A program made the translations under genes and the position numbers. A DNA stretch of 64,000 bases from the NCBI GenBank assembly GCA_963169295.1, contig CAUJDD010000044.1:1-64000 (forward strand), in the 5' to 3' direction. The first letter of the stretch is position 1, and the number at the start of each line of letters is the position of its first letter. The stretch comes from UBA4416 sp020846025. GTDB lineage: Bacteria > Bacteroidota > Bacteroidia > B-17B0 > Aurantibacillaceae. The notes under the pieces were generated by a model, which did not search any database, was not told the origin of the DNA, and worked only from the letters and a program-made list of their open reading frames with translations. Below are positions 26,560 to 34,421 of this stretch, piece by piece.

Positions 26560-26823
26560 ATGTCACAAAACGAAGTACGCTTTTTAAACCCTCCAAGTGT
26601 TGAGGCTAAAAAGAAAAAATATTGTCGCTTTAAAAAGTTAGGTATTAAATATATTGATTATAAAGACGCCGACTTTTTATTAAAATTTGTAAACGAACAA
26701 GGTAAATTATTGCCACGTCGTTTAACCGGAACATCATTAAAATTTCAACGCAAAGTATCGCAAGCTGTTAAACGTGCTCGTCATATAGCATTAATGCCTT
26801 ACTTAGCAGATGGTTTAAAATAA
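26560..26823 (+). CDS. rpsR: 30S ribosomal protein bS18
   Basis: An 87-residue S18 that binds 16S rRNA together with S6. The KKYCRFKKLGIKYIDYKDADFL region (about 18-40) and the LPRRLTGTSLKFQRKV motif identify it. In flavobacterial ribosomes S6, S18 and bS21 take part in hiding the anti-Shine-Dalgarno (from the literature on F. johnsoniae, recalled). No Shine-Dalgarno precedes this gene, in contrast to rplI. Confidence 0.97.
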   Translation: MSQNEVRFLNPPSVEAKKKKYCRFKKLGIKYIDYKDADFLLKFVNEQGKLLPRRLTGTSLKFQRKVSQAVKRARHIALMPYLADGLK

Positions 26824-26825
26824 TA

Positions 26826-26833
26826 AAAGGAGG
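26826..26833 (+). promoter_or_regulatory. Canonical Shine-Dalgarno before rplI
   Basis: AAAGGAGG lies 8 bases before the rplI ATG, in the 18-base rpsR-rplI spacer. Such a site is rare in Bacteroidota, and I see none this strong before the other genes of the window that I inspected. It begins 3 bases after the rpsR stop. Confidence 0.8.
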
Positions 26834-26841
26834 AAATACAC

Positions 26842-27288
26842 ATGGAAGTTATATTAAAACAAGACGTTAAAGGTTTAGGATATAAAAATGATATCGTAAA
26901 TGTAAAAAACGGTTATGGCCGTAACTTTTTAATTCCTCAACGCATGGCAGTGTTAGCTACCGAAAGCAACAAAAAAATGCAAGCTGAAGAAATTAAACAA
27001 AGTTCATTCAAAGAACAAAAAATGCGCACAGAGGCTACTGCAAATGCCGAAAAACTTTCTACTGTTACAGTAAAAGTAGGTGCTAAAGCAGGTGAATCTG
27101 GAAAGATTTTTGGTTCAGTTACTAATATTCAAATAGCTGATGCTTTGAAAAAAGCTGGTTACGATGTAGAACGTAAAAACATTGAGTTAAACGAAGAACA
27201 TATTAAAACTTTAGGAACTTATTCTGCTAAAGTTCGTTTATTCAAAGAGATTAGCGCTACCGTAAACTTTGAAGTAGTTGCTGAATAA
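26842..27288 (+). CDS. rplI: 50S ribosomal protein bL9
   Basis: A 148-residue L9 with an N-terminal rRNA-binding domain (MEVILKQDVKGLGYKNDIV, then VKNGYGRNFLIPQ), a long connecting helix (about 45-75) and a C-terminal domain with KAGESGKIFGSVT. It is the last gene of the operon and is followed by a bidirectional terminator. Its start is fixed by a strong Shine-Dalgarno eight bases upstream. Confidence 0.97.
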   Translation: MEVILKQDVKGLGYKNDIVNVKNGYGRNFLIPQRMAVLATESNKKMQAEEIKQSSFKEQKMRTEATANAEKLSTVTVKVGAKAGESGKIFGSVTNIQIADALKKAGYDVERKNIELNEEHIKTLGTYSAKVRLFKEISATVNFEVVAE

Positions 27289-27310
27289 TTTTTAGTAAAA
27301 CTAGTTTGAA

Positions 27311-27338
27311 AAAGAGGCTAAAATTAGCCTCTTTTTTT
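27311..27338. terminator. Bidirectional terminator between rplI and the membrane-protein gene
   Basis: AGAGGCTAA (27313-27321) pairs with TTAGCCTCT (27324-27332). A T-run follows on the + strand, and an A-run precedes it, so it can work for the convergent gene on the minus strand too. It partly touches the stop end of that gene. Confidence 0.8.
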
Positions 27339-28566
27339 ATTTGCTTAATTCTAATTGATTCTTTTTTCTTTGCGAGATCAATATTAATACAGCTCCAAAT
27401 AATAACATCAAGGCTACAACAAACAAGGCTTCATTAACATGACTTATAGGAAAATAAGCAAATGAAGCCACGCCTTGAACACCAAGCACCAACTCATTTA
27501 AAAACACACCTACTAAAAAAACAGATAAGGCTATTCTAGTCTTATTATTTTGTAAAACAAGTTCGTTGGCATAAAAATACGCTAACAAATACACAGAAAT
27601 AACAGCCAATAACACTAAATGTAGATAAGCAATAACAACTGGTCTAAATCCAAAAGCTAAATGACTCACCTCGGGTATTGTTGAACCCAATTGTAATAAT
27701 AATTTTATGGTAAAAGCTAGCCCAACATATAAAAACATAAATTTAGCAAAGCGAGGTAGCAAGTTTTCTCCTTTAAGGGCTTTTCTTATATCCTTAACAA
27801 ACATAAACCATGCTACCACTTGTATAATAGCAGCAATCACAACAATAATATACAACCACATTGGTAATTTAGCCCACAATACCGATAAAAAATAAGCCGG
27901 AATACACGTAGCTAAAAAAAGCGTAAACAAACGTTTGTTATATTGATAATCAGGTAGAAACTTAGTAAGCTTATTAATCATAAAGCCTATACAAGCAAAT
28001 GTAAAAAATCCATTATACTGAAAATGTAAATAATAATACACCGACGCTAAATACCATTGCTCATTAAAATTACGAGAAGATATAACATACGCTAAATAAA
28101 ATGGCCCTATTGCCGATACATTATTAAACCACAATGCAGCTTTAAACCATATAATACTTGGTTGGTAAGGACTAATTTTATTAAGGTCTTTAAAAATAAA
28201 ATAACTTAAAAACCAACTATTAAAAATTACCAAAGTAGCTAAAACAATAGATATAAAACTATACCCACTTACAAAAAAAGAAATAATCATTCCATAAGAA
28301 AAAATTAAATTAAGTAAAACAGATTTTTGATAAAACTTAGAGTAATTATGTTCTACCCGATGAATTATATAGTAAATAATTAAAATGTATAATGAGTGGG
28401 CTATCCAACCCGAAAAAGCAAAATGAGAATGAGCGTGTTGTATGTTTTTTTGAGAAAAATACGGAAACTCAAAACCAATTTTATACCGCATTAAAACGCC
28501 CAAAGAGGCCACAAGTATTAAATTAAGAATTGAGATTTTAATCCAAAAGTTCGTAGTAAATTTCAT
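27337..28566 (-). CDS. Uncharacterised polytopic membrane protein with conserved-looking membrane histidines
   Basis: A 409-residue protein with about eleven or twelve membrane helices. Histidines lie within or at the edges of helices: H44, H46, H48 (QHAHSHFAFSGW) and H57, then H181 (YYLHFQYNGFF), H302, H316 (AYLHLVLL) and H376. The HAHxHFAxxGW pattern recalls heme-binding helices of heme-copper oxidase subunit I or NnrS-like proteins, but the copper-site HPEVY motif of oxidases is absent. A heme or metal membrane sensor or transporter is possible. It is 20 bases after a Crp/Fnr gene on the same strand, which suggests redox- or NO-linked control. The function is unknown. Confidence 0.5.
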   Translation of the reverse strand: MKFTTNFWIKISILNLILVASLGVLMRYKIGFEFPYFSQKNIQHAHSHFAFSGWIAHSLYILIIYYIIHRVEHNYSKFYQKSVLLNLIFSYGMIISFFVSGYSFISIVLATLVIFNSWFLSYFIFKDLNKISPYQPSIIWFKAALWFNNVSAIGPFYLAYVISSRNFNEQWYLASVYYYLHFQYNGFFTFACIGFMINKLTKFLPDYQYNKRLFTLFLATCIPAYFLSVLWAKLPMWLYIIVVIAAIIQVVAWFMFVKDIRKALKGENLLPRFAKFMFLYVGLAFTIKLLLQLGSTIPEVSHLAFGFRPVVIAYLHLVLLAVISVYLLAYFYANELVLQNNKTRIALSVFLVGVFLNELVLGVQGVASFAYFPISHVNEALFVVALMLLFGAVLILISQRKKNQLELSK

Positions 28567-28586
28567 AACGTAATTTTTTGTTTTTG

Positions 28587-29180
28587 TTAATAGAATAGTT
28601 TTCGATTCGAAATTTTAACTACTCCGTTTAAATTCATTTTATTTAAAGTTCTTATAACCGTTTCTACTCTCAAGCCTGTAAAATTAGCTATTTCTTGGCG
28701 AGTATAGGGTATTTCTATCATGTTATCTATTTCAAACTTTCTTTTTTTATACCCATTTAATACAGCTAAAATGCGCACCTCTGGCGAAGTGTTTATCATT
28801 TCGCGAGCCGTAACTGTTTTGTTATAAATTCTTTTGGCTAATATATAGGTTAATTTTTTTTCAAGAGCAGGATAATTATTAAGTAAATCACAAAAGCTCT
28901 CTTTTTTTAATTTTATAATAACAGTATCCTCCACTGCCACAACCGATGCGGGATAAGGCATATCAATTAACAACGCAGGTTCTCCAAAGCTCTCGCCACT
29001 CATAAATTCTAAATGGGTAAACTCTTTTCCCTGACTTCCAACATTAAACATTCTTACCCTGCCCGAAACTATCTGATAAAAAAATTGGGCTGGTTCGCCC
29101 TCCTGAAAGATGTATTCTCCTTTCTTATATTTTTTTGCAACGCCACCCCATGTTACAAGAATATCATTCTCAATAAACAT
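28587..29180 (-). CDS. Crp/Fnr family transcription regulator
   Basis: A 197-residue regulator with an N-terminal cyclic-nucleotide-type beta-roll (about 15-110, with GEYIFQEGEP and GESFGEPALLIDMPYPASVVA) and a C-terminal winged HTH (about 145-197, with TRQEIANFTGLRVETVIRTL). It lacks the N-terminal cysteine cluster of Fnr, so an oxygen-sensing 4Fe-4S centre is unlikely; cAMP-like or heme effectors are open. It is upstream of and co-directional with the polytopic membrane protein gene. A 5-base-arm dyad (29212-29225) lies in its leader and could be an operator. Confidence 0.88.
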   Translation of the reverse strand: MFIENDILVTWGGVAKKYKKGEYIFQEGEPAQFFYQIVSGRVRMFNVGSQGKEFTHLEFMSGESFGEPALLIDMPYPASVVAVEDTVIIKLKKESFCDLLNNYPALEKKLTYILAKRIYNKTVTAREMINTSPEVRILAVLNGYKKRKFEIDNMIEIPYTRQEIANFTGLRVETVIRTLNKMNLNGVVKISNRKLFY

Positions 29181-29211
29181 CTCTACTTTAAATCGCTTAT
29201 ACTTTTATTTT

Positions 29212-29225
29212 CACTAATAATAGTG
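29212..29225. promoter_or_regulatory. Dyad upstream of the Crp/Fnr gene
   Basis: CACTA and TAGTG flank a four-base spacer, 32 bases before the start of the Crp/Fnr gene. Two TAATTTTG boxes (29239-29246 and 29282-29289, minus strand) upstream could be -7 elements. Autoregulation is a guess from the placement. Confidence 0.35.
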
Positions 29226-29322
29226 TCATTTTTCAGAACAAAATTATTGCAAGCGTTTATTAAACCTTATGACTTAAATCACAAAATTATATGATATTAT
29301 GTTTGAGATATAGCCTAATTGC

Positions 29323-30384
29323 TTAATCTTTTACTCTACTAAATCGTAAAGCTTTTAAAATAAAGTTAGGTAATGGTTTTTTAGGATCTCTCTTTCTTAA
29401 ATCTAAATACCATCCAATTTTTTTAATAACTGGTAGCTTTTTGGTTTCTACAAATTCTATTAAGGTTCCATCTCCATCTTCGATATAGGTAAAATGTCCT
29501 GCTGCCTCGCCCATCTCAAATCCTGCTCCGCCATCTACTGTAAAAGGTTGTCCTGCTTTTTTGCAAGCCTCTTCTAAGGCTTTCATGTTTTTGATATCAA
29601 AACACAAATGTATAAATCCACAATCACCCCATAAGCGGTTTTCATATATTTTACGAGGCGAATAATCTAAAGCTTGAATAAGTTCAATTTCATTGTCTCC
29701 TAATAATGGGCCAAAACTGCCTTCACGAGGCTTAGAATTACGTAAAACAACTCTTCTAAATTTTTTATGCGCACCTTCTACTCCTTTCCAATCCATAAAT
29801 TCAGCAGTTGTGTCGCTTATAATTTTATCAAATCCTAACACAGTTTGATATAAACCAATTGATTTATTTATATCACTTACTCCTATTACTGCACCTAGAA
29901 TTCCACCCGTTGAAAAATTAGATTGTTGATACCAAGATGTTTTTTCTTCAATTACTTCAAATACATTTCCCCACAAATCGAGTAAATAAAAATGCTTTCG
30001 GTTATCTGGCGATTGCGTTATTTCTGTTAATAGCTTTGCTCCAAATTTTTTTAAATGATTGTATGATTCTTGAATGTTAAACGATTTTATTTTACCAGCA
30101 AATATTCCTAAATCACCTAATTGTATTGTAAAGTTGGTTTTTTGGGCTGTTCTGCTAGTATATTGCCAAATCTCAAATCCACCTCCGCCATTCATGCTTA
30201 TAGCTAAAATAGCGTGGCGTGCATGAGGTTTATTATCTGTATAAGGCAACATTAACTCTGCCATTGCTGCCTCCTCAAAAATCTTAATATCAGTGCCAAA
30301 CGCTTGACGATACCACTTAAATGTTTCATGAACATTGGTGTTTCCAACGCCCAATTGTTGAATGCCTGAAATAATATAACTCAT
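29323..30384 (-). CDS. Two-domain VOC (glyoxalase/dioxygenase-fold) protein
   Basis: A 353-residue protein with two vicinal-oxygen-chelate units, about residues 5-140 (IQQLGVGNTNVHETFKWY) and 160-315 (VIGVSDINKSIGLYQTVLGF). Each is a paired beta-alpha-beta fold that can bind a divalent metal. The family includes glyoxalases, extradiol dioxygenases and hydroxyphenylpyruvate-type dioxygenases; the substrate cannot be told from sequence. The C-terminal 35 residues are basic and poorly conserved-looking. It lies 35 bases after the GNAT gene on the minus strand. Confidence 0.8.
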   Translation of the reverse strand: MSYIISGIQQLGVGNTNVHETFKWYRQAFGTDIKIFEEAAMAELMLPYTDNKPHARHAILAISMNGGGGFEIWQYTSRTAQKTNFTIQLGDLGIFAGKIKSFNIQESYNHLKKFGAKLLTEITQSPDNRKHFYLLDLWGNVFEVIEEKTSWYQQSNFSTGGILGAVIGVSDINKSIGLYQTVLGFDKIISDTTAEFMDWKGVEGAHKKFRRVVLRNSKPREGSFGPLLGDNEIELIQALDYSPRKIYENRLWGDCGFIHLCFDIKNMKALEEACKKAGQPFTVDGGAGFEMGEAAGHFTYIEDGDGTLIEFVETKKLPVIKKIGWYLDLRKRDPKKPLPNFILKALRFSRVKD

Positions 30385-30419
30385 ATAAAAAAATTAGATC
30401 ACAAAGATAAAATTATAAA

Positions 30420-30848
30420 TTAAACCTTTGTCTTATATTGCATAACTACATATTTTTCGGGCACTACCAATTCATTTGTACAATAGCGTAATTTCTGGGC
30501 AATTTCCATTGGATATTTTTCACAAATTTCAAACCCCATTGGTTTAAAATAATCTGGAATAATACAAACTAAAAACAAAGGTTGAGTGGCTTTATTTATT
30601 AAAGCCTGTACCACTTTTTTTCCAAAACCTTTTAATCGTTTAGGCTCTAAAACTCCCAAAGAACAAAGTTCCGAACAAGTAGAGTGTTCTTTAATTCTAC
30701 CAAATGCAATAATCTTTTTTTGACAAGAAACAGCCACAAACTCATGTTTTTGTAGAGCTCTATTATCTAAATCAAATGATGAGATGTGGGCTACAATTTC
30801 TTCAAACATCAACTGCGGAATTGTTTGTAAAAGTTCAACGTTTGGCAT
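30420..30848 (-). CDS. GNAT-like N-acetyltransferase
   Basis: A 142-residue protein with a GNAT-type core: a substrate strand, then CSLGVLEPKRLKGFGKKVVQALINKA (region about 66-92), which resembles the acetyl-CoA pyrophosphate loop (R/K-x-x-G-x-G/K). The C-terminal half reads LFLVCIIPDYFKPMGFEICEKYP, as in N-acetylglutamate-synthase-like members. The substrate is unknown. It lies upstream of the VOC gene and is divergent from the S8 protease. Confidence 0.65.
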   Translation of the reverse strand: MPNVELLQTIPQLMFEEIVAHISSFDLDNRALQKHEFVAVSCQKKIIAFGRIKEHSTCSELCSLGVLEPKRLKGFGKKVVQALINKATQPLFLVCIIPDYFKPMGFEICEKYPMEIAQKLRYCTNELVVPEKYVVMQYKTKV

Positions 30849-30917
30849 GATTTAACAAATGTATTATAATAATTGTTATGGTTAATGTATAAAGTTTTAA
30901 AACTAAATTAATTTTCC

Positions 30918-30925
30918 TACCTTTA
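30918..30925 (+). promoter_or_regulatory. -7-like box for the S8 protease gene
   Basis: TACCTTTA is one mismatch from TAnnTTTG and lies 20 bases before the ATG. No clear -33 TTG is seen. Confidence 0.35.
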
Positions 30926-30944
30926 GAATATTAATTAACTAACC

Positions 30945-33743
30945 ATGAAAAGCGTTATTACAATACTTATTTTGTGTCTAGGTTATTGTGCCTTTGCACA
31001 AAAGATATATACATTACCACACCAAATTAATGAATCGGATTATCTATCAAACACCATTATTATAAAAGTAAAACCACAATATGCGCATCTATGTACTAAT
31101 AACCGAATTGAGCATCCGTTATTTAATCAACTTTTAAGTGCCATACAAGCAAATAGTTTACAAAAAAAATTTCCATTTAATCAAGCCCCTGAAACACCTT
31201 ACAATGCTGCTGGTCAAGCATACGCTGATTTATCTTTAATTTATGAAGTAAAATATATTTCTCCATTATCAGTAGAAAAAGCAATTAATAAATTATTATT
31301 ATCAAATGTTTTAATTTATGCCGAACCGCATTTTATTCCAAAATTAAGTTATAATCCTAACGATCCATTAGCCAACCCAACCGACCAATATCATTTACAA
31401 ACCATTAATTGTTTTAATGCTTGGAATATTGATAAAGGCGATTCATCTATTGTAATTGGCATAACAGATACGGGAATTGATAAAACACATCCTGATTTGT
31501 TTAATAGTATCAAACGTAATTATAATGATATAATAGACGGAATAGATAACGATGGCGATAACTATATAGATAATTACATGGGTTGGGATTTAGGTATGAA
31601 TGATAACGATGCTACATGGGAAGCTAATGCACATGGTGTACATGTAAGTGGACTTGCAGGCGCTACTGCTGATAATAATTTAGGTGGAGCAGGTACTGGA
31701 TTTAATTGCAAAATATTACCTGTAAAAATTGCTGATGCTGGTGGAAACTTAATTGCAGCTTACGAAGGTATTAAATATGCTGCTGATCATGGTTGCCAAA
31801 TCATTAATTGTTCTTGGGGAGGTGGCGGCAGTAGCCAATATGGTCAGGATATAATTGATTATGCAACTATTAATAAAAACGCGCTCGTTGTATGTGCCGC
31901 TGGAAACAATGCAGTTGATGGTGATTTTTTTCCAGCAGCTTATAATTACGTTTTATCGGTAGCTAACACCACCGCAAGCGACACTAAACAAGGCTCTTCA
32001 AACTACGGTTACATGGTAGATGTGTGTGCTCCAGGCGATAACGTAAATTCTACCTGGCCTGGTAGTTTTTATATTACTAGTAGTGGTACTTCTATGTCGT
32101 CTCCTGTTGTTGCTGGTGCAGCCGGCATTGTAAAACATTATTTTCCATCATTCACTGGTATGCAAGTGGGCGAACGATTAAAAGTAACCGCTGACAATAT
32201 CTATCCTCAAAACCCATCATATCTTAATAAACTTGGCGCTGGCAGAATTAATTTATATCGAGCTCTCACCGATCCTGCGGTTCCAAGTGTAGTAATGACA
32301 AGTAAAACCGTAACTGATAATAATGACAACTCTTTTGTTATTGGTGACACATTAAATATTGTGGGCACTTTTATCAACTATTTAAATCCTACCTCTGCTT
32401 TATCTGTTTCTGTAACGCCTTTAAGTCCTTTTGCTGTGGTGATTGATAATACAACTAATTTAGGTAGCATCAATACCTTAGCAAGCGCCACACACACTTC
32501 CGATCCTTTTAAATTTAAGTTAAGTGGTAGTATTCCTATTAATCAACCTATAGATTTTGAAGTGCTGTTAAGCGACGGAAGCTATCAAGCCAAACAATTT
32601 TTTACGTTGTTTGTTAATGTAGATTATATCAATATTGATATTAACGATGTAAGTACCACAGCCACAAGTAAAGGAAAAATAGGATATAACCAAGATGCTC
32701 AAAACCAAGGTTTAGGATTTAAATATAAAAACACTGCTTTATTATATGAAGCTGGTCTAATGATTGGAACAGATACCACTAAAGTATCCGACTGTGTACG
32801 CGGTGCTAATCCCTCCGTTTCTGATGTTGATTTTGGAACCATCAATCGTATTGCTCTACAAATACCTTCTGTTTTTTCAGACTTTGATACAAAATCAAAA
32901 TTAAACGATAACTTATCTTTTAATCCATTAAACATTCATGTTAATCAAAATACATACGCTTGGGCAACTACACCCAACACGCAATTTGTAATCTGGGAAT
33001 ATATAGTTAGAAACATCCATAGTACTGATACATTAAAAAACATGTATGTTGGAATCTTTGCAGACTGGGATATTGATGGGGCTACCTATGCTCAAAATCG
33101 AAGCGGTTATGATGCAGCTACTAGAATGGGTTACACTTTTTGTACCAATACAGGAGGAAAATATGGAGGTATAAAATTATTAACTAATACAGCATCGCCT
33201 AATTTTTATGCAGTAGATCATGTAAGTGGTGGTAATGGCGGAATAGATTTTGCTAATGGTGTGGACTCTAAAGACAAATACCTTACCTTATCTACCCCTA
33301 GATTAGCTGCTGGATTAAATGGTAGCGGAAATGATGTTATTAATGTCATGAGCAGTGGTCCATTTACTGTTAATCCTTTAGATAGCATTAAAGTAGCCTT
33401 TGCATTAATAGGCGCTGATAGTTTGTTGCATTTAATAGATGGCGCTAATCATGCTCAAATTAAGTACGATGGCACGCCAACAAATATTCAGAATACAAAC
33501 ACGGCTACTCACCATTTAAGTATTTTCCCAAACCCTACAACTCACATCATTACTATAAAACAACCCGAGATATATTATACGCATTTTGAAGTTTATTCGA
33601 TAAATGGGCAATCGGTTTTAAAAAACAACATTGAAAACTCTTCACAAATAGTTGATTTATCCTGTTTAAATAAAGGTGTTTATTTTATAAAATTGCAGAA
33701 TAAAGAAAGTCAGGTTATACAAAAACTTATTTTAATTCAATAA
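30945..33743 (+). CDS. S8 (subtilisin-like) serine protease with T9SS type A tail
   Basis: A 932-residue secreted protease. Signal peptide 1-18 (ending in CAFAQ). The catalytic triad is D175 in GITDTGID, H230 in NAHGVHVSG and S383 in SGTSMSSPVVAG, with the oxyanion Asn in CAAGNNAVDG. The S8 domain (about 165-440) is followed by beta-rich accessory regions and a 75-residue type A sorting domain from residue 858 (LSIFPNPTTHI to the end). It should be exported by T9SS and act on extracellular protein. Four bases later a lipoprotein gene starts, probably in the same transcript. Confidence 0.92.
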   Translation: MKSVITILILCLGYCAFAQKIYTLPHQINESDYLSNTIIIKVKPQYAHLCTNNRIEHPLFNQLLSAIQANSLQKKFPFNQAPETPYNAAGQAYADLSLIYEVKYISPLSVEKAINKLLLSNVLIYAEPHFIPKLSYNPNDPLANPTDQYHLQTINCFNAWNIDKGDSSIVIGITDTGIDKTHPDLFNSIKRNYNDIIDGIDNDGDNYIDNYMGWDLGMNDNDATWEANAHGVHVSGLAGATADNNLGGAGTGFNCKILPVKIADAGGNLIAAYEGIKYAADHGCQIINCSWGGGGSSQYGQDIIDYATINKNALVVCAAGNNAVDGDFFPAAYNYVLSVANTTASDTKQGSSNYGYMVDVCAPGDNVNSTWPGSFYITSSGTSMSSPVVAGAAGIVKHYFPSFTGMQVGERLKVTADNIYPQNPSYLNKLGAGRINLYRALTDPAVPSVVMTSKTVTDNNDNSFVIGDTLNIVGTFINYLNPTSALSVSVTPLSPFAVVIDNTTNLGSINTLASATHTSDPFKFKLSGSIPINQPIDFEVLLSDGSYQAKQFFTLFVNVDYINIDINDVSTTATSKGKIGYNQDAQNQGLGFKYKNTALLYEAGLMIGTDTTKVSDCVRGANPSVSDVDFGTINRIALQIPSVFSDFDTKSKLNDNLSFNPLNIHVNQNTYAWATTPNTQFVIWEYIVRNIHSTDTLKNMYVGIFADWDIDGATYAQNRSGYDAATRMGYTFCTNTGGKYGGIKLLTNTASPNFYAVDHVSGGNGGIDFANGVDSKDKYLTLSTPRLAAGLNGSGNDVINVMSSGPFTVNPLDSIKVAFALIGADSLLHLIDGANHAQIKYDGTPTNIQNTNTATHHLSIFPNPTTHIITIKQPEIYYTHFEVYSINGQSVLKNNIENSSQIVDLSCLNKGVYFIKLQNKESQVIQKLILIQ

Positions 33744-33747
33744 AAAC

Positions 33748-34374
33748 ATGTCTGTTTCTAAATTATTTTTTATTCTAGCTACCCTTGTTTTTTTTATTAG
33801 TTGTAAAAAAGACGAAGAGGCTTGTGAGGGCAACAACTGTTTGGGCTCACATGCACTTACGCTTACAAATGAAAGCAAATCAATAATTGTAACTAAAGAC
33901 ACTACTTTTCGTTTTGCAAGCAACATAGATACCCTTCAATTAAAATTTGTAGAAACCTATAACACTGTTTACACACAAACTGCCACCTGCGAATGTCCAG
34001 ATAAAAACACCGCATTATATGGCGAAGCTAAATATGGGCGATACAAATTTTTAGGAAAAAATCTGGCAATGTATTATTTAGGTGCAGCAGGTTATCCAGA
34101 TAAGTTAGGATACGATTTAGTTTTTGCCGACACCAACATGATATTACACGGAGCCAATTCAAGTAATTATAGTTTGTTTAGAAACTATGATTTAAACAAT
34201 AAAATTATAAACATGGACTCTCTTCAATTAAACGGAAAATACTATTATAAAATTATAAACAGTTACGATGTTGTATCTACACTACCTCAACTTGTAACAG
34301 ATTGTTTTTTTTCTAAAAAAACAGGTTTGGTAAAATTTACGTTAGATTCTGTGTCTTATCAGATTTTACATTAG
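33748..34374 (+). CDS. Lipoprotein of unknown function
   Basis: A 208-residue protein with a lipobox VFFISC (C19), followed by a charged KKDEEACEGNNC stretch. The mature part is a beta-rich globular domain with two more cysteines in ATCECPD. No family is recognised. It starts four bases after the S8 protease stop, so the two may work together, for example as inhibitor or binding partner; this is inference. The stop is 47 bases before purB. Confidence 0.6.
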   Translation: MSVSKLFFILATLVFFISCKKDEEACEGNNCLGSHALTLTNESKSIIVTKDTTFRFASNIDTLQLKFVETYNTVYTQTATCECPDKNTALYGEAKYGRYKFLGKNLAMYYLGAAGYPDKLGYDLVFADTNMILHGANSSNYSLFRNYDLNNKIINMDSLQLNGKYYYKIINSYDVVSTLPQLVTDCFFSKKTGLVKFTLDSVSYQILH

Positions 34375-34396
34375 TCCCGTATAGGTAAAAATTAAC

Positions 34397-34404
34397 TATA
34401 TTTA
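34397..34404 (+). promoter_or_regulatory. -7-like box for purB
   Basis: TATATTTA followed by CCC is one mismatch from TAnnTTTG, 18 bases before the purB ATG. Confidence 0.4.
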
Positions 34405-34421
34405 CCCTTTATTTTATTACT

